Made by a program: the position numbers and the translations under genes. A DNA stretch of 64,000 nucleotides from the NCBI GenBank assembly GCA_963709325.1, contig CAVPVV010000003.1:1736001-1800000 (forward strand), written 5' to 3'. This document shows, one piece after another, positions 17,130 through 25,350 of this stretch. Below the pieces are notes generated by a model. The model was given only the letters and a program-made list of their open reading frames with translations. It did not search any database and was not told the origin of the DNA. Position 1 is the stretch's first letter. Every line of letters begins with the position of its first letter. Origin of the DNA: VFZN01 sp963709325 (GTDB lineage Bacteria; Acidobacteriota; Vicinamibacteria; Vicinamibacterales; UBA2999).

Positions 17130-18527
17130 TCACTGCTTGTCCTCGAGACCGGCGGGGGCGAGCGCGGCGAGCCAGCGAGACAGCCACGACGGCGCGGCAT
17201 CCAGCCGCTCCGCACGCTCCTTGCGGGCAACGGCGGTGCGGACGATGTGGGCCCCGAGGAACTTGATCGGCTCGGGAGGGAACATCCCCACTGATCGGCC
17301 GACCAGCGGATAACGACTCCACTCGTTCTCGGCGCCAAGCACGAGCGCCGCGAGTACGCGTCCACCGATGACGCTCGGACCCACGCCATTGCCGCTCCAC
17401 CCGATCCCGTAGACGATGTGGGAGCGGCCGTTGAGGTAGCCGAGAAGCGGCAGGCTGTCGGGCGTGCGATCGATGGGTCCCGACCAGTCGTGAGTTATGG
17501 GCGCCGAGGCGAGCATTGGATAGTAGCGCCGGAGGTCGGCGGTGACCTCGGCCGATCGCAACCGATGGCGGTCGAAGGCCGATCCTATTCGTCCACCAAA
17601 CGCGATCGTCCAGCCTCCCTTGCCGAAGGCAATACGGCCGTCGCGCGTGACGCGATAGTAGTCGACCATCGTCTGCGAATCGGTGATCGACAGATCGCGC
17701 TCCCAGCCGATGCGATCCAGTTCCTCGGGAATCGGCGCGGTCACCACCATGTCGCTCGAGATGACCGCGATGGCGCGGGCCAGTTCGCGGATGCCAGCCG
17801 CCCACGCGTTGGTCGCAATCACGAGCCGATCCGCCGAGACGGCGCCGGTATCGGTCTGCAGCTCCACAGGCCGCGCCCGCGAGAACCGGCGTACGCGGGT
17901 CTGCTCGTAAATCCGGACGCCGCGCTCGAGCGCGACCCTCCTCAATCCGCGCGCGAGCGCCGCCGGCTGCACTATTGCGGCCGTGCCCTCGAAGATGCCG
18001 GCGCGATGTACGGCCGACCCCGAGCGACGAGCAACATCCGCGGGTGAAATCGGGCGGAAGGGTTCGACTCCCGCACGTGCGCAGGTTCGCAGCAGGCTGT
18101 CCCACGCCCCGAGCTGTGCACGCGTGGTGGCCGTCCACAGCCACCCTCCCCGGCGAAAGTCGGCGTCGATCCGGTGGGTCAGACAGGCCTGGCGGATCTC
18201 ATCGATCGCCGCTTCCGAATCCCTCGCCACCCGGACCGCGTCAGCGGAGCCCAGGAGCCGGCTCAACGAGGCGAGCTTGGGCCACCAGGACAGGACAAAC
18301 CCGCCGTTTCGCCCCGAGGCGCCGCCGCCGCAGATATCCTGCTCGAGCAACACGACATCGCAGGACGGCTCCGCCTCCTTGATGCGAATGGCCGTCCACA
18401 ACCCGACGAAGCCACCACCCACGATCGCGATATCTGCGGTCGTGGGCCCCTCCAGCGCCGGCGCGTCGGGAGCATCGCCGGCAACTTCCTGCAGCCAGAA
18501 CGATCGATGGCGAGTGGCGTGGCGCAT
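17130..18527 (-). CDS. FAD-dependent amine/amino acid oxidase (DAO family)
   Basis: A 465-residue flavoprotein. The FAD-binding Rossmann motif is IAIVGGGFVGLWTAIR near residue 35, followed by an ASGRNGGF loop that contacts flavin in PuuB-type gamma-glutamylputrescine oxidases; the C-terminal half has GIGWSGNGVG, the second flavin contact. It likely oxidises a secondary amine or amino acid with release of peroxide. The gene follows hpnE after 25 nt and is the last of a five-gene minus-strand unit, although its substrate has no obvious link to squalene. The start at 18527 avoids overlap with hpnE and matches the FWLQE N terminus seen in this family. Confidence 0.82.
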   Translation of the reverse strand: MRHATRHRSFWLQEVAGDAPDAPALEGPTTADIAIVGGGFVGLWTAIRIKEAEPSCDVVLLEQDICGGGASGRNGGFVLSWWPKLASLSRLLGSADAVRVARDSEAAIDEIRQACLTHRIDADFRRGGWLWTATTRAQLGAWDSLLRTCARAGVEPFRPISPADVARRSGSAVHRAGIFEGTAAIVQPAALARGLRRVALERGVRIYEQTRVRRFSRARPVELQTDTGAVSADRLVIATNAWAAGIRELARAIAVISSDMVVTAPIPEELDRIGWERDLSITDSQTMVDYYRVTRDGRIAFGKGGWTIAFGGRIGSAFDRHRLRSAEVTADLRRYYPMLASAPITHDWSGPIDRTPDSLPLLGYLNGRSHIVYGIGWSGNGVGPSVIGGRVLAALVLGAENEWSRYPLVGRSVGMFPPEPIKFLGAHIVRTAVARKERAERLDAAPSWLSRWLAALAPAGLEDKQ

Positions 18528-18552
18528 GTCCCGTGAGCTGATGTGGTACCGG

Positions 18553-19869
18553 TTACTGCTTTCGTGCCGCGGCCGCGGCCCAGTGCCCGGAGGCGACCGC
18601 ACCTTCGATCGTCGCGGGCAGCCCTGTATCCACCCAGTCTCCGGCGAGCAACAATCCGCGCACGGGTGTAAGCGTCTTTGGGCGGGCCGGCTGTCCCGGC
18701 GCCAGTGAAAACGTCGCGCGCCGCTCGCGCACTGCCGATCCGCGGAGAAGCCGGGCCGCGCGCGCGGCAGGCACGGCCGCCGCAACATCGTTCGCGGCAG
18801 TGGTGACGAGCACGTCGTTGCCAAGGGCGACGGTCTCCGCCGCTCCGCTGGCGACGAGCGACAGGTGCGATCGCTCACGACCGAAGATACGTGCCTTGTC
18901 GAACACCCACTGAAATGCACGCCCGGGTAGGCCGGCCATCATGTCGTCCAGCACCGGCCGGTCGTACCAGAGGTTCACCGTGACGATCGGCGAGCTGGCA
19001 GTGCCCGCCGCCGCGGTGAGAATCGGCACCAGCGAATCCGATTGTCCGCGAATCGTCGTCGCCAGCGCGTTCCACGGCACGGCACAGACAACCGACGAGG
19101 CCTCGATCCGCTGACCGTCAGCATCGACGCCAATCAGGCGCTCACCATTGACGACGATCGCGGCGGTGGTATGCGTCCGGAGCTCGCTGCCGCGCGCGTG
19201 CAGCCAGTCACGGGCCGGCGCCGCGTAGAGCTCGTCAAGCGGCACTGACGGGATCACCAGCGACGCGCGATCGTCGGCGGCGCCGAACATCCGGCGCAGG
19301 ACCTCGATGAACGTATCCACCGCAGCCTGGCCGATCGGCTGGTTGAGCGCGGCCAGGGCGAGCGGCTCCCAGAAGAGCGCGATCAGCCGCGGCGACTGCC
19401 GGTGGTATTCCAGCCACGACCTCACGGTGACGCCAGCATTGGATCGCGGCGTGCGGCGATTGATGGCCGCGCCGGCGCGCAACACGGACACTTTGTCGCG
19501 CCAGGAGAGCGCGTCCCAACCGAGCACACCGGCCAGCAAGTGCAGTGGCGGCGGGAGCGGAGGCAGGCGAAGCGTCGATCGGCGCCCATCGTCCTCGATC
19601 ATCGTCACCGTCAAGCCGGTCTGGCGCCAGACGCGATTCTCGGTGCCGATTCGCCGGAGGAAGGTAAACGTCTCGTCATAGCAGCCGGCGAGGACGTGCT
19701 GGCCGTTGTCGAGCTTTTCCCCGGTTGCGGGGTCGCGGACTGCCGAGGCGCGGCCTCCCAGGTTTGGGCGGGCCTCGAGCACGAGGACACGCGCGCCGTG
19801 CTCGACCAGCGCCGTGGCCGCCGACAGGCCGGCGAAGCCGGCGCCGATCACGACGACGTCGGGGGTCAC
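18553..19869 (-). CDS. hpnE: Hydroxysqualene dehydroxylase HpnE
   Basis: A 438-residue FAD enzyme of the phytoene-desaturase-like group that reduces hydroxysqualene to squalene, the last step of the HpnCDE pathway. The dinucleotide site VVIGAGFAGLSAA is at the N terminus, followed by LEARPNLGGRA and the DNGQHVLAGCY stretch typical of squalene-associated desaturases; the C terminus has GLLLAGDWVDTGLPATIEGA, the second FAD contact. The GTG start at 19869 overlaps the hpnD stop (GTGA). The longer open frame to 20379 is antisense-frame noise over hpnD. Confidence 0.9.
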   Translation of the reverse strand: MTPDVVVIGAGFAGLSAATALVEHGARVLVLEARPNLGGRASAVRDPATGEKLDNGQHVLAGCYDETFTFLRRIGTENRVWRQTGLTVTMIEDDGRRSTLRLPPLPPPLHLLAGVLGWDALSWRDKVSVLRAGAAINRRTPRSNAGVTVRSWLEYHRQSPRLIALFWEPLALAALNQPIGQAAVDTFIEVLRRMFGAADDRASLVIPSVPLDELYAAPARDWLHARGSELRTHTTAAIVVNGERLIGVDADGQRIEASSVVCAVPWNALATTIRGQSDSLVPILTAAAGTASSPIVTVNLWYDRPVLDDMMAGLPGRAFQWVFDKARIFGRERSHLSLVASGAAETVALGNDVLVTTAANDVAAAVPAARAARLLRGSAVRERRATFSLAPGQPARPKTLTPVRGLLLAGDWVDTGLPATIEGAVASGHWAAAAARKQ

Positions 19870-20711
19870 GAGGGGGGAGCGGGCCCGAGCCGCATGCCGC
19901 CGAGCCCGAGGCCGCTCCTGGTCCAGATGCCGAGCGCGATCAGCGCTCGTACCGGCTTCGGCACACGGACGCGGGCCGCGAACACGTCGTAGTTGCGAGC
20001 CTCGATGCGGCGGAGAATCTCGTAGTAGATGCCGCCCATGATCTCGGCGGCAACGAGCGTGCGGGCGCAGGAGGACGGCAGCGCGGCCGCGGCGCGCGTG
20101 TAGAACTCGCGGGCGCGGCCGCATTCGAACGCCAGGAGCGCACGAACTGCCTGGCTCGGCGCGGCAGCGGCGAGATCGGCTTCGCTCACCCCGAAGCGTT
20201 GGAGATCCTCGAGCGGCAGGTAGATGCGTCCCTTGGCCCAGTCGTCCTTCACGTCGCGGATGATGTTGGTGATCTGCAGCGCCATCCCGAGGTTCACGGC
20301 GTAATCGCGCCCCTCGGGGCCGCGGCACCCGAATATCTCGATGCACATCAGCCCGACCGCTGATGCCACGCGGCGGCAATACTCAGTCAGCTCGTCGAAG
20401 GTGCCGTACCGGTGGCGGTCGAGATCCATTTCGACGCCTTCAACTAGAAGGTCGAACGGCTCGCGCGAGAGCGAGAACTCGCGGACGCAGGGCTGCAGGT
20501 GCTGGCCCTCGGCGGTGATCGGCGTGCCCGCGAACACCCGCGCCACCTCGTCGCGCCACTCCGCGACCTTCACACGAGCGCGCTCGGGCACGGGTTCCTC
20601 GTCCACCGAGTCGTCCACGGCACGGCAGAAGTCCCACACGATGCCGACCGCGCGCCGCTCGGCCGCGGGCAGCACCAGGAACGAATAGGAAAACGACGTA
20701 TCGCGGGACAC
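19866..20711 (-). CDS. hpnD: Presqualene diphosphate synthase HpnD
   Basis: A 281-residue squalene/phytoene synthase family enzyme that condenses two farnesyl diphosphates to presqualene diphosphate. The first aspartate-rich motif is DFCRAVDDSVDE near residue 27 and the second is the NIIRDVKDDWAKGRIYLP stretch near 149. Gene order and overlap with hpnE (4 nt) and hpnC identify it as HpnD and not a phytoene synthase. It starts 31 nt after the hpnC stop. The product stays membrane-associated and is passed to HpnC and HpnE. Confidence 0.9.
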   Translation of the reverse strand: MSRDTSFSYSFLVLPAAERRAVGIVWDFCRAVDDSVDEEPVPERARVKVAEWRDEVARVFAGTPITAEGQHLQPCVREFSLSREPFDLLVEGVEMDLDRHRYGTFDELTEYCRRVASAVGLMCIEIFGCRGPEGRDYAVNLGMALQITNIIRDVKDDWAKGRIYLPLEDLQRFGVSEADLAAAAPSQAVRALLAFECGRAREFYTRAAAALPSSCARTLVAAEIMGGIYYEILRRIEARNYDVFAARVRVPKPVRALIALGIWTRSGLGLGGMRLGPAPPS

Positions 20712-20742
20712 GGTCAGCTCAAAACCAAAGGGTACCCGTGCG

Positions 20743-21636
20743 TCACGCTCTCCAGGTCACCAGGCGTGACGCAATAATCATCCAGTCCGCCGGGCCGAGC
20801 GAAGGGCGGCCGGCGAAGGCATTGAAGCGGCCCGTCTCGAGCCGATCGAGAATCCGCGTGCCGCCGAGCCAGGTGGCGCGGAGCTCGTAGCGGAGACGCC
20901 CGGACACGCCGTCGCAGACCTGGCGCCCGCGCTCGAACAGCGCGCGCGTGCGCTGGCCGCAGTCGATGAGGGCCGCCTGCCAGGCCGGCGTCCACGTTCC
21001 CCCGGTCAAATCGGCAATCGTCGCCCCATGCGGCAGCCATACCTCCTCGGGGAGGTAGAGACGGCCGCGCGGCCAGTCCACCGCCAGATCCTGCCAGAAA
21101 TTCGTCAGCTGCAGCGCCGTGCAGACATCGTCGGACGCACGGTGCAGCGCCTCGTCGCGGTAGCCGCTCAAGCGGAGCACGATGCGGCCGATTGGATTGG
21201 CCGAGCGCCGGCAGTAGTCGAGCAGTTCCGACCAGGTCTCGTATCGCGAGGTCGTGACGTCCTGCTCGAAGGCGCTCAGCAGATCCGTGAAGAGCGGCAC
21301 CGGCAGATCGAAGCGCTCGATCGTATCGAAGAGCGCCGGGAAGAACTCCGCCCGCGTCGGATCGGGCAAGCGGTAGCCACTGCCCGGAACCCGGCGGGTG
21401 CCCTGCATGAGCTTCTGGCGGTAGGCCGTCAGGATGCCAAGCCGCTCCGCCGTTTCGCGGCCAGGTTCGTCCGCCACGTCGTCGGCAGACCGCGCAAAGG
21501 CGTAGACCGCCGCGACATGCGGGCGGATCGCCTTCGGCAGCAGACGCGAGGCGACCGGAAAATTCTCGTAATGCGTGCGCGCCAGGTGTTCGCAGGCCGC
21601 ATACGAAGCCGCGAGCGCGCCGGAATCGGTTACCAC
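20743..21636 (-). CDS. hpnC: Hydroxysqualene synthase HpnC
   Basis: A 297-residue squalene/phytoene synthase homologue that converts presqualene diphosphate to hydroxysqualene. It shows YENFPVASRLLP near the start, typical of HpnC, the first Asp motif VYAFARSADDVADE and the second as TNFWQDLAVDWPRGRLYLP. The GTG start at 21636 lies inside the adenosyltransferase gene (7-nt overlap), which gives translational coupling. HpnC, HpnD and HpnE together make squalene in bacteria lacking squalene synthase; no squalene-hopene cyclase is in this window. Confidence 0.9.
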   Translation of the reverse strand: MVTDSGALAASYAACEHLARTHYENFPVASRLLPKAIRPHVAAVYAFARSADDVADEPGRETAERLGILTAYRQKLMQGTRRVPGSGYRLPDPTRAEFFPALFDTIERFDLPVPLFTDLLSAFEQDVTTSRYETWSELLDYCRRSANPIGRIVLRLSGYRDEALHRASDDVCTALQLTNFWQDLAVDWPRGRLYLPEEVWLPHGATIADLTGGTWTPAWQAALIDCGQRTRALFERGRQVCDGVSGRLRYELRATWLGGTRILDRLETGRFNAFAGRPSLGPADWMIIASRLVTWRA

Positions 21637-22169
21637 TCGGTCTCGCTCACGCCGGCCCGGTGGTTCGCCGCTCGCGCCATCGTGAAGAGGAGGTCCGAGA
21701 CGCGGTTGATGTAGACGAGCACGATCGGTTCCATGGCGCCGGCGCCGATGTGCAGCACTGCCCTCTCGGCGCGGCGGCAGACCGCCCGGGCCAGGTGCAG
21801 CGCGGCGCCTGCCGGGGTGCCTCCGGACAGGATGAAATGGCGCAGCGGCGGCAACTCGAGGTCGAGCCGATCGATCCACGCTTCGAGCTGCGTCACGTGT
21901 TGCTCGGTAACGACCGCCTTCTCGACGCGGGCCGCGATCCGGTGCGAGGGATCGGCCAGGCGCGCCCCGACCGCAAACAGCTCGCGCTGCATCGTCACGC
22001 ACATCTCGTCGAGATCCGGCGGCAACCCGGCCGCCCGCGCCACGCCAAGGCACGCCTGCAGTTCGTCCACCTCGCCGTAGGCCGTGACGCGAAGGTCGGT
22101 CTTGCTCACGCGGGTGCCGTCGAAGAGGCTCGTCTCGCCCGCATCCCCAGTCTTCGTGTAGATCTTCAC
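21630..22169 (-). CDS. PduO-type ATP:cob(I)alamin adenosyltransferase
   Basis: A 179-residue trimeric adenosyltransferase that forms adenosylcobalamin. The N-terminal KIYTKTGDAGETSLFDG is the ATP-binding signature and VTAYGEVDELQACLG and the later RAERAVL helix complete the family pattern. It opens the minus-strand unit that continues into hpnCDE. The start is GTG at 22169; a TATAAT box at 22178-22183 ends 8 nt before it, and there is no Shine-Dalgarno sequence, so the message may be nearly leaderless. The divergent mutY gene begins only 15-51 nt away. Confidence 0.9.
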   Translation of the reverse strand: MKIYTKTGDAGETSLFDGTRVSKTDLRVTAYGEVDELQACLGVARAAGLPPDLDEMCVTMQRELFAVGARLADPSHRIAARVEKAVVTEQHVTQLEAWIDRLDLELPPLRHFILSGGTPAGAALHLARAVCRRAERAVLHIGAGAMEPIVLVYINRVSDLLFTMARAANHRAGVSETEW

Positions 22170-22220
22170 GTGAGAGAATTATAAGTGGTCGGCCGAGCCC
22201 GACCCGATTGCTCCGCGCGC

Positions 22221-22910
22221 GTGCCGACACGAACCGCCCCCACTCGACCGCTCCTCCCGACCGCTGCCGAACGGCAGCGCTTCAGGCGTCATCTTCTCGG
22301 CTGGTATCAGGCGCACGGGCGCGACCTTCCGTGGCGGAACACCGGCGATCCGTACCACATCCTGGTCTCGGAAATCATGCTCCAGCAGACGCAGGTCGAC
22401 CGCGTGCTGCCCAAGTACCACGAGTGGCTCGAGAAATACCCGACCTTCTCGGCACTCGCCGATGCGCCGCCCGACGAAGTGCTCGCCACCTGGCGGCCCC
22501 TCGGCTACAACATCCGCCCGCATCGGCTGCAGTCCATCGCCCGCGAAGCGGTCACCCGTCACGGCGGGCAGCTGCCATCCGACGAGGAGACGCTCCTCTC
22601 GTTCAAGGGCATCGGGCAGTACACCGCTGGGGCGATCCGCAGTTTCGCGTTCCGCCAGAGAGCAGCGATTCTCGACACCAACGTCGCCCGCGTCATCTAC
22701 CGGGTGTTCGTCGGTCGGGGCGAGATCAAGGGCCACGCGATGAAAAAGCGCCTCTGGGCGATCTCCGAGGCGCTGGTCCCGCGCAAAGAGGTGTTCGACT
22801 TCAACCAGGCGTTGATGGACTTCGGGGCAACGCAGTGTCCCGCCCGCAAGCCGCGGTGCCTGGTCTGCCCGATGAAGAAGTACTGCCGCTCGTACCCGCT
22901 TCAGGCCTGA
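22221..22910 (+). CDS. mutY: A/G-specific adenine glycosylase (MutY), short form
   Basis: A DNA repair glycosylase that removes adenine paired with 8-oxoguanine. It has SEIMLQQTQVDRV (substrate recognition), the helix-hairpin-helix FKGIGQYTAGAI, the catalytic LDTNVARV Asp and the iron-sulfur cluster cysteines CPARKPRCLVCPMKKYC. The C-terminal Nudix-like 8-oxoG recognition domain of classical MutY is missing; the protein ends just after the cluster. The frame is open from GTG 22185, but GTG 22221 is preferred because a TATAAG -10-like box spans 22180-22185; with the upstream start there would be 12 more residues. It converges with a separate Nudix gene 10 nt downstream. Confidence 0.85.
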   Translation: MPTRTAPTRPLLPTAAERQRFRRHLLGWYQAHGRDLPWRNTGDPYHILVSEIMLQQTQVDRVLPKYHEWLEKYPTFSALADAPPDEVLATWRPLGYNIRPHRLQSIAREAVTRHGGQLPSDEETLLSFKGIGQYTAGAIRSFAFRQRAAILDTNVARVIYRVFVGRGEIKGHAMKKRLWAISEALVPRKEVFDFNQALMDFGATQCPARKPRCLVCPMKKYCRSYPLQA

Positions 22911-22920
22911 TCCGCCGGGG

Positions 22921-23331
22921 TCAGCGTCCAGGCTTCGACATCAGCTGCGCGATCAGGTCGCGGTCTGCTTCTGGAAACGGCAGGTCTGCGAGCTCGTGGC
23001 GCGGCACCCAGCGCACCGCCTGGCCCATCATCGGCTTCGGCTCGCCCTCGAATCGGCACGCGTAGAAGTGCAGTTCGACCACCTTCTCGGGATACGCGTG
23101 CGTCACCTGGTGAATGCGATCGCCGACGTCCACGACGATGTCGAGCTCCTCGTGCAGCTCGCGCCTGAGGGCTTCCGCATGCGTTTCCATCGGGTGCACC
23201 TTGCCGCCAGGGAACTCCCAGTGACCTTCGAGGTGCGTTCCTTCGAGCCGAAGCGTCAGCAGGAATGCATCGTTGCGTTCGATGACGGCAGCAACGACGA
23301 CCACGGGAGTTCCGGTGTTCGATGGTGTCAC
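22921..23331 (-). CDS. Nudix hydrolase (MutT-like)
   Basis: A 136-residue pyrophosphohydrolase. The Nudix box is complete: GGKVHPMETHAEALRRELHEEL, that is G-x5-E-x7-R-E-x2-E-E, near residue 42. It resembles MutT/NudG enzymes that clean oxidised or modified nucleotides from the pool, with VVVVAAVIE as the first strand and FEGEPKPM near the end. GTG at 23331 overlaps the stop of the PHP gene by 4 nt, so it is the third gene of a ygfZ-PHP-Nudix operon. It faces the short mutY, which lacks its own Nudix-like domain, so both may serve 8-oxoguanine defence. Confidence 0.88.
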   Translation of the reverse strand: MTPSNTGTPVVVVAAVIERNDAFLLTLRLEGTHLEGHWEFPGGKVHPMETHAEALRRELHEELDIVVDVGDRIHQVTHAYPEKVVELHFYACRFEGEPKPMMGQAVRWVPRHELADLPFPEADRDLIAQLMSKPGR

Positions 23332-24392
23332 TTCGGCGCCTGCGCTCCGACGCCAATCGGCTGCGTCCACGCCACCGTGCCGTTCGACTCGAATACCTTG
23401 GCCCGGACGTAGCGCTCATCACCGGTGAACGCGTAGCGACCTTCGGGCCCGGACACCTCCGCCACCACCCGTCCGCCCTGGCCGATGAACTCGATGCGGT
23501 ATTTGCTGTAGCTCGTCGCCTTCACCACGACCCGAAGGCTGCTGCTCGTGGCCTCCAGCGTCTCGAACTGCACGCCAGTGGACGCGTAGAAGCGGCCCTG
23601 CTCGAGTGCCTCCACGATGGCACGCGGCTCGAGCGCCGCCTGCACGTACACCCAGCCGTGTCCCGGCGTCGAGGCCGTCGGGTCCCACGGCCGCTTGAAT
23701 TGATGCGCATCGTCCACGGCGATGCCGTAAATCAGCTTGCCGCCGCCAAGCAGGCGGTCCCACACCGCCTCGAGCCCGGGCACGTCGCCGCCGCCCTGGT
23801 TGTTCACCTGCGGATGTCCGTTGTAGACCTCGAACAGCCTCGTGCGCTGCACGCTGGCGAGCTGGTCGGCGGTGATCGCCCACCCAAAGTTCGGATGATT
23901 GATGCTCGGCACGCCACCGGCACCGCGGATGCGGTCCACCATGCCTTGCACCATCTCGACGATGCCAGTGGCCGCTGGCGGCTCGACCATCCGCGGCAGA
24001 TCCAAGCCGTTGACGTGAATCGGCTTGCCCTCGGCCTGGCTCGTCACCTCCTCGCCGCGGACGATGAGGAACTTGCCGGCCGCGCCGTGCATCGCGTTGA
24101 GTCCGTCGACACCGGTCAGGAAGTTGTGATCGGTCAGCACCAGGAACTCGTATCCGTGCTCGCGGTACCAGCGCACCACGTCGTCCGGCGTGGAATCGCC
24201 ATCGCTGTTCAGCGTGTGGGTGTGAAGGTTGCCCTTGACCCACCGCGAAGCCGGTATCGCGGCGGCCGATTGCGAACCGGTGGAGGCGGACCCGGCCGGG
24301 GCGCACGACAACCAGATGGCGAAAACCCCACCTCCGGCCAGCCCTGCCAGGGCGCGGAACCTAGGAGTTGCGGGGAACAAACGGGAGCGCAT
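23328..24392 (-). CDS. PHP-domain metallohydrolase (CehA/McbA-like), lipoprotein
   Basis: A 354-residue phosphoesterase-like hydrolase. The N terminus has a signal segment ending in LSCAPAGS, a plausible lipobox, so it is probably anchored outside the inner membrane. The PHP metal-binding motifs are KGNLHTHTLNSDGDS near residue 52, LVLTDHN, RGEEVTS, INHPNFGW and GIAVDDAHQF, in the usual order. Related proteins hydrolyse carbamates or organophosphates, but the physiological substrate is unknown. The start at 24392 overlaps the end of ygfZ by 32 nt. A C-terminal beta-rich part (about 260-354) follows the PHP fold. Confidence 0.83.
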   Translation of the reverse strand: MRSRLFPATPRFRALAGLAGGGVFAIWLSCAPAGSASTGSQSAAAIPASRWVKGNLHTHTLNSDGDSTPDDVVRWYREHGYEFLVLTDHNFLTGVDGLNAMHGAAGKFLIVRGEEVTSQAEGKPIHVNGLDLPRMVEPPAATGIVEMVQGMVDRIRGAGGVPSINHPNFGWAITADQLASVQRTRLFEVYNGHPQVNNQGGGDVPGLEAVWDRLLGGGKLIYGIAVDDAHQFKRPWDPTASTPGHGWVYVQAALEPRAIVEALEQGRFYASTGVQFETLEATSSSLRVVVKATSYSKYRIEFIGQGGRVVAEVSGPEGRYAFTGDERYVRAKVFESNGTVAWTQPIGVGAQAPK

Positions 24393-25299
24393 GAACGATG
24401 ACCGGACGCCGTTCGCCATTCGCATCGATCTCCAGGGACGTGCCCGGCTCGGTGAAGTCCCGGTGAGCATAGCCCAGGGCGATGACACCGCCGCGACGGG
24501 GCGAGATCACCGAGCTCGTAATCCTGCCGACGGCGCGATCGCCGGCATAGAGCGTGCTCCCGGCCGGGAGCGGCGCCGCCGCGCCGGGCGCCACGAGCCC
24601 GACCAGTTTTCGCGCGACGCGTCCGCCGCCGCGGGTGGTCACGCGAACGATGATCTCCTGGCCGACGTAGCACCCTTTGGTGAACGAAATCGCGCGATCC
24701 TCGATGCCGGCCTCGAGCGGGATAGTTTCGTCGGTCATGTCCACGAGAAAGCGCGGCACGCCGGCCTCGATGCGCAGGGTGTCGAGTGTGTCGAGCGTGA
24801 TCTCGGCAGGGACAGGACTCGAGCTGGCGAGAAACGACGGCACTTCCGGCGAAGAGACGTAGGCGGCGTGTGACCTGATGCCAAACGTATCGTCGGCGAC
24901 GAGCGCGGTCGCAATGCTCTCGGCGGGTGTCGAGCCGAAGACCTGAAAGACGGCCAACTCACCAGACAGATCGTCTATCTGGACGTCCTCGGCGAAGATG
25001 AGACCATCCAGCCTCGTCGCGAGCGACGCCGCCAGTGAAGCCGGGACATCGAGCAGGAGTGAATCGGGGATGGCCACGACCCACATGTCCGTGATCATCC
25101 GCCCCTGTGGCGTCAGGTACGCGCTGTAGACACGCTGTCCGGGCTGAATAGCGGCGATATCGTTGGTAACGAGCCCCTGCAGCCAGGTGACGCGATCCGC
25201 GCCTCGTAGCCGGACGATCCCGCGATCGGTACGGCGGACTACGGCGGGGCCCGCGAGCAGGGAGTCATACCCGGACGAAATGGCCATCAATGAGATCAT
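24361..25299 (-). CDS. ygfZ: Folate-binding YgfZ/GcvT-family protein
   Basis: A 312-residue tetrahydrofolate-binding protein involved in maintenance of iron-sulfur enzymes. The diagnostic motif KGCYVGQEIIVR with the redox-active cysteine is at about residue 212, preceded by IPLEAGIEDRAISF. The N terminus RGIVRLRGADRVTWLQGLVTND is typical of the GcvT fold. Starts at 25299 (MISLMAI) and 25287 (MAI) are both possible; neither has a strong ribosome site. It is the first gene of an operon with the PHP hydrolase and the Nudix protein, and a nonamer-like repeat lies just upstream at 25306-25340. Confidence 0.87.
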   Translation of the reverse strand: MISLMAISSGYDSLLAGPAVVRRTDRGIVRLRGADRVTWLQGLVTNDIAAIQPGQRVYSAYLTPQGRMITDMWVVAIPDSLLLDVPASLAASLATRLDGLIFAEDVQIDDLSGELAVFQVFGSTPAESIATALVADDTFGIRSHAAYVSSPEVPSFLASSSPVPAEITLDTLDTLRIEAGVPRFLVDMTDETIPLEAGIEDRAISFTKGCYVGQEIIVRVTTRGGGRVARKLVGLVAPGAAAPLPAGSTLYAGDRAVGRITSSVISPRRGGVIALGYAHRDFTEPGTSLEIDANGERRPVIVHALPFVPRNS

Positions 25300-25350
25300 A
25301 CTGGGCGGGATGGGTGCAGGGGTGAAGGGGTGCGAGGTCGAAAGGCTGAT

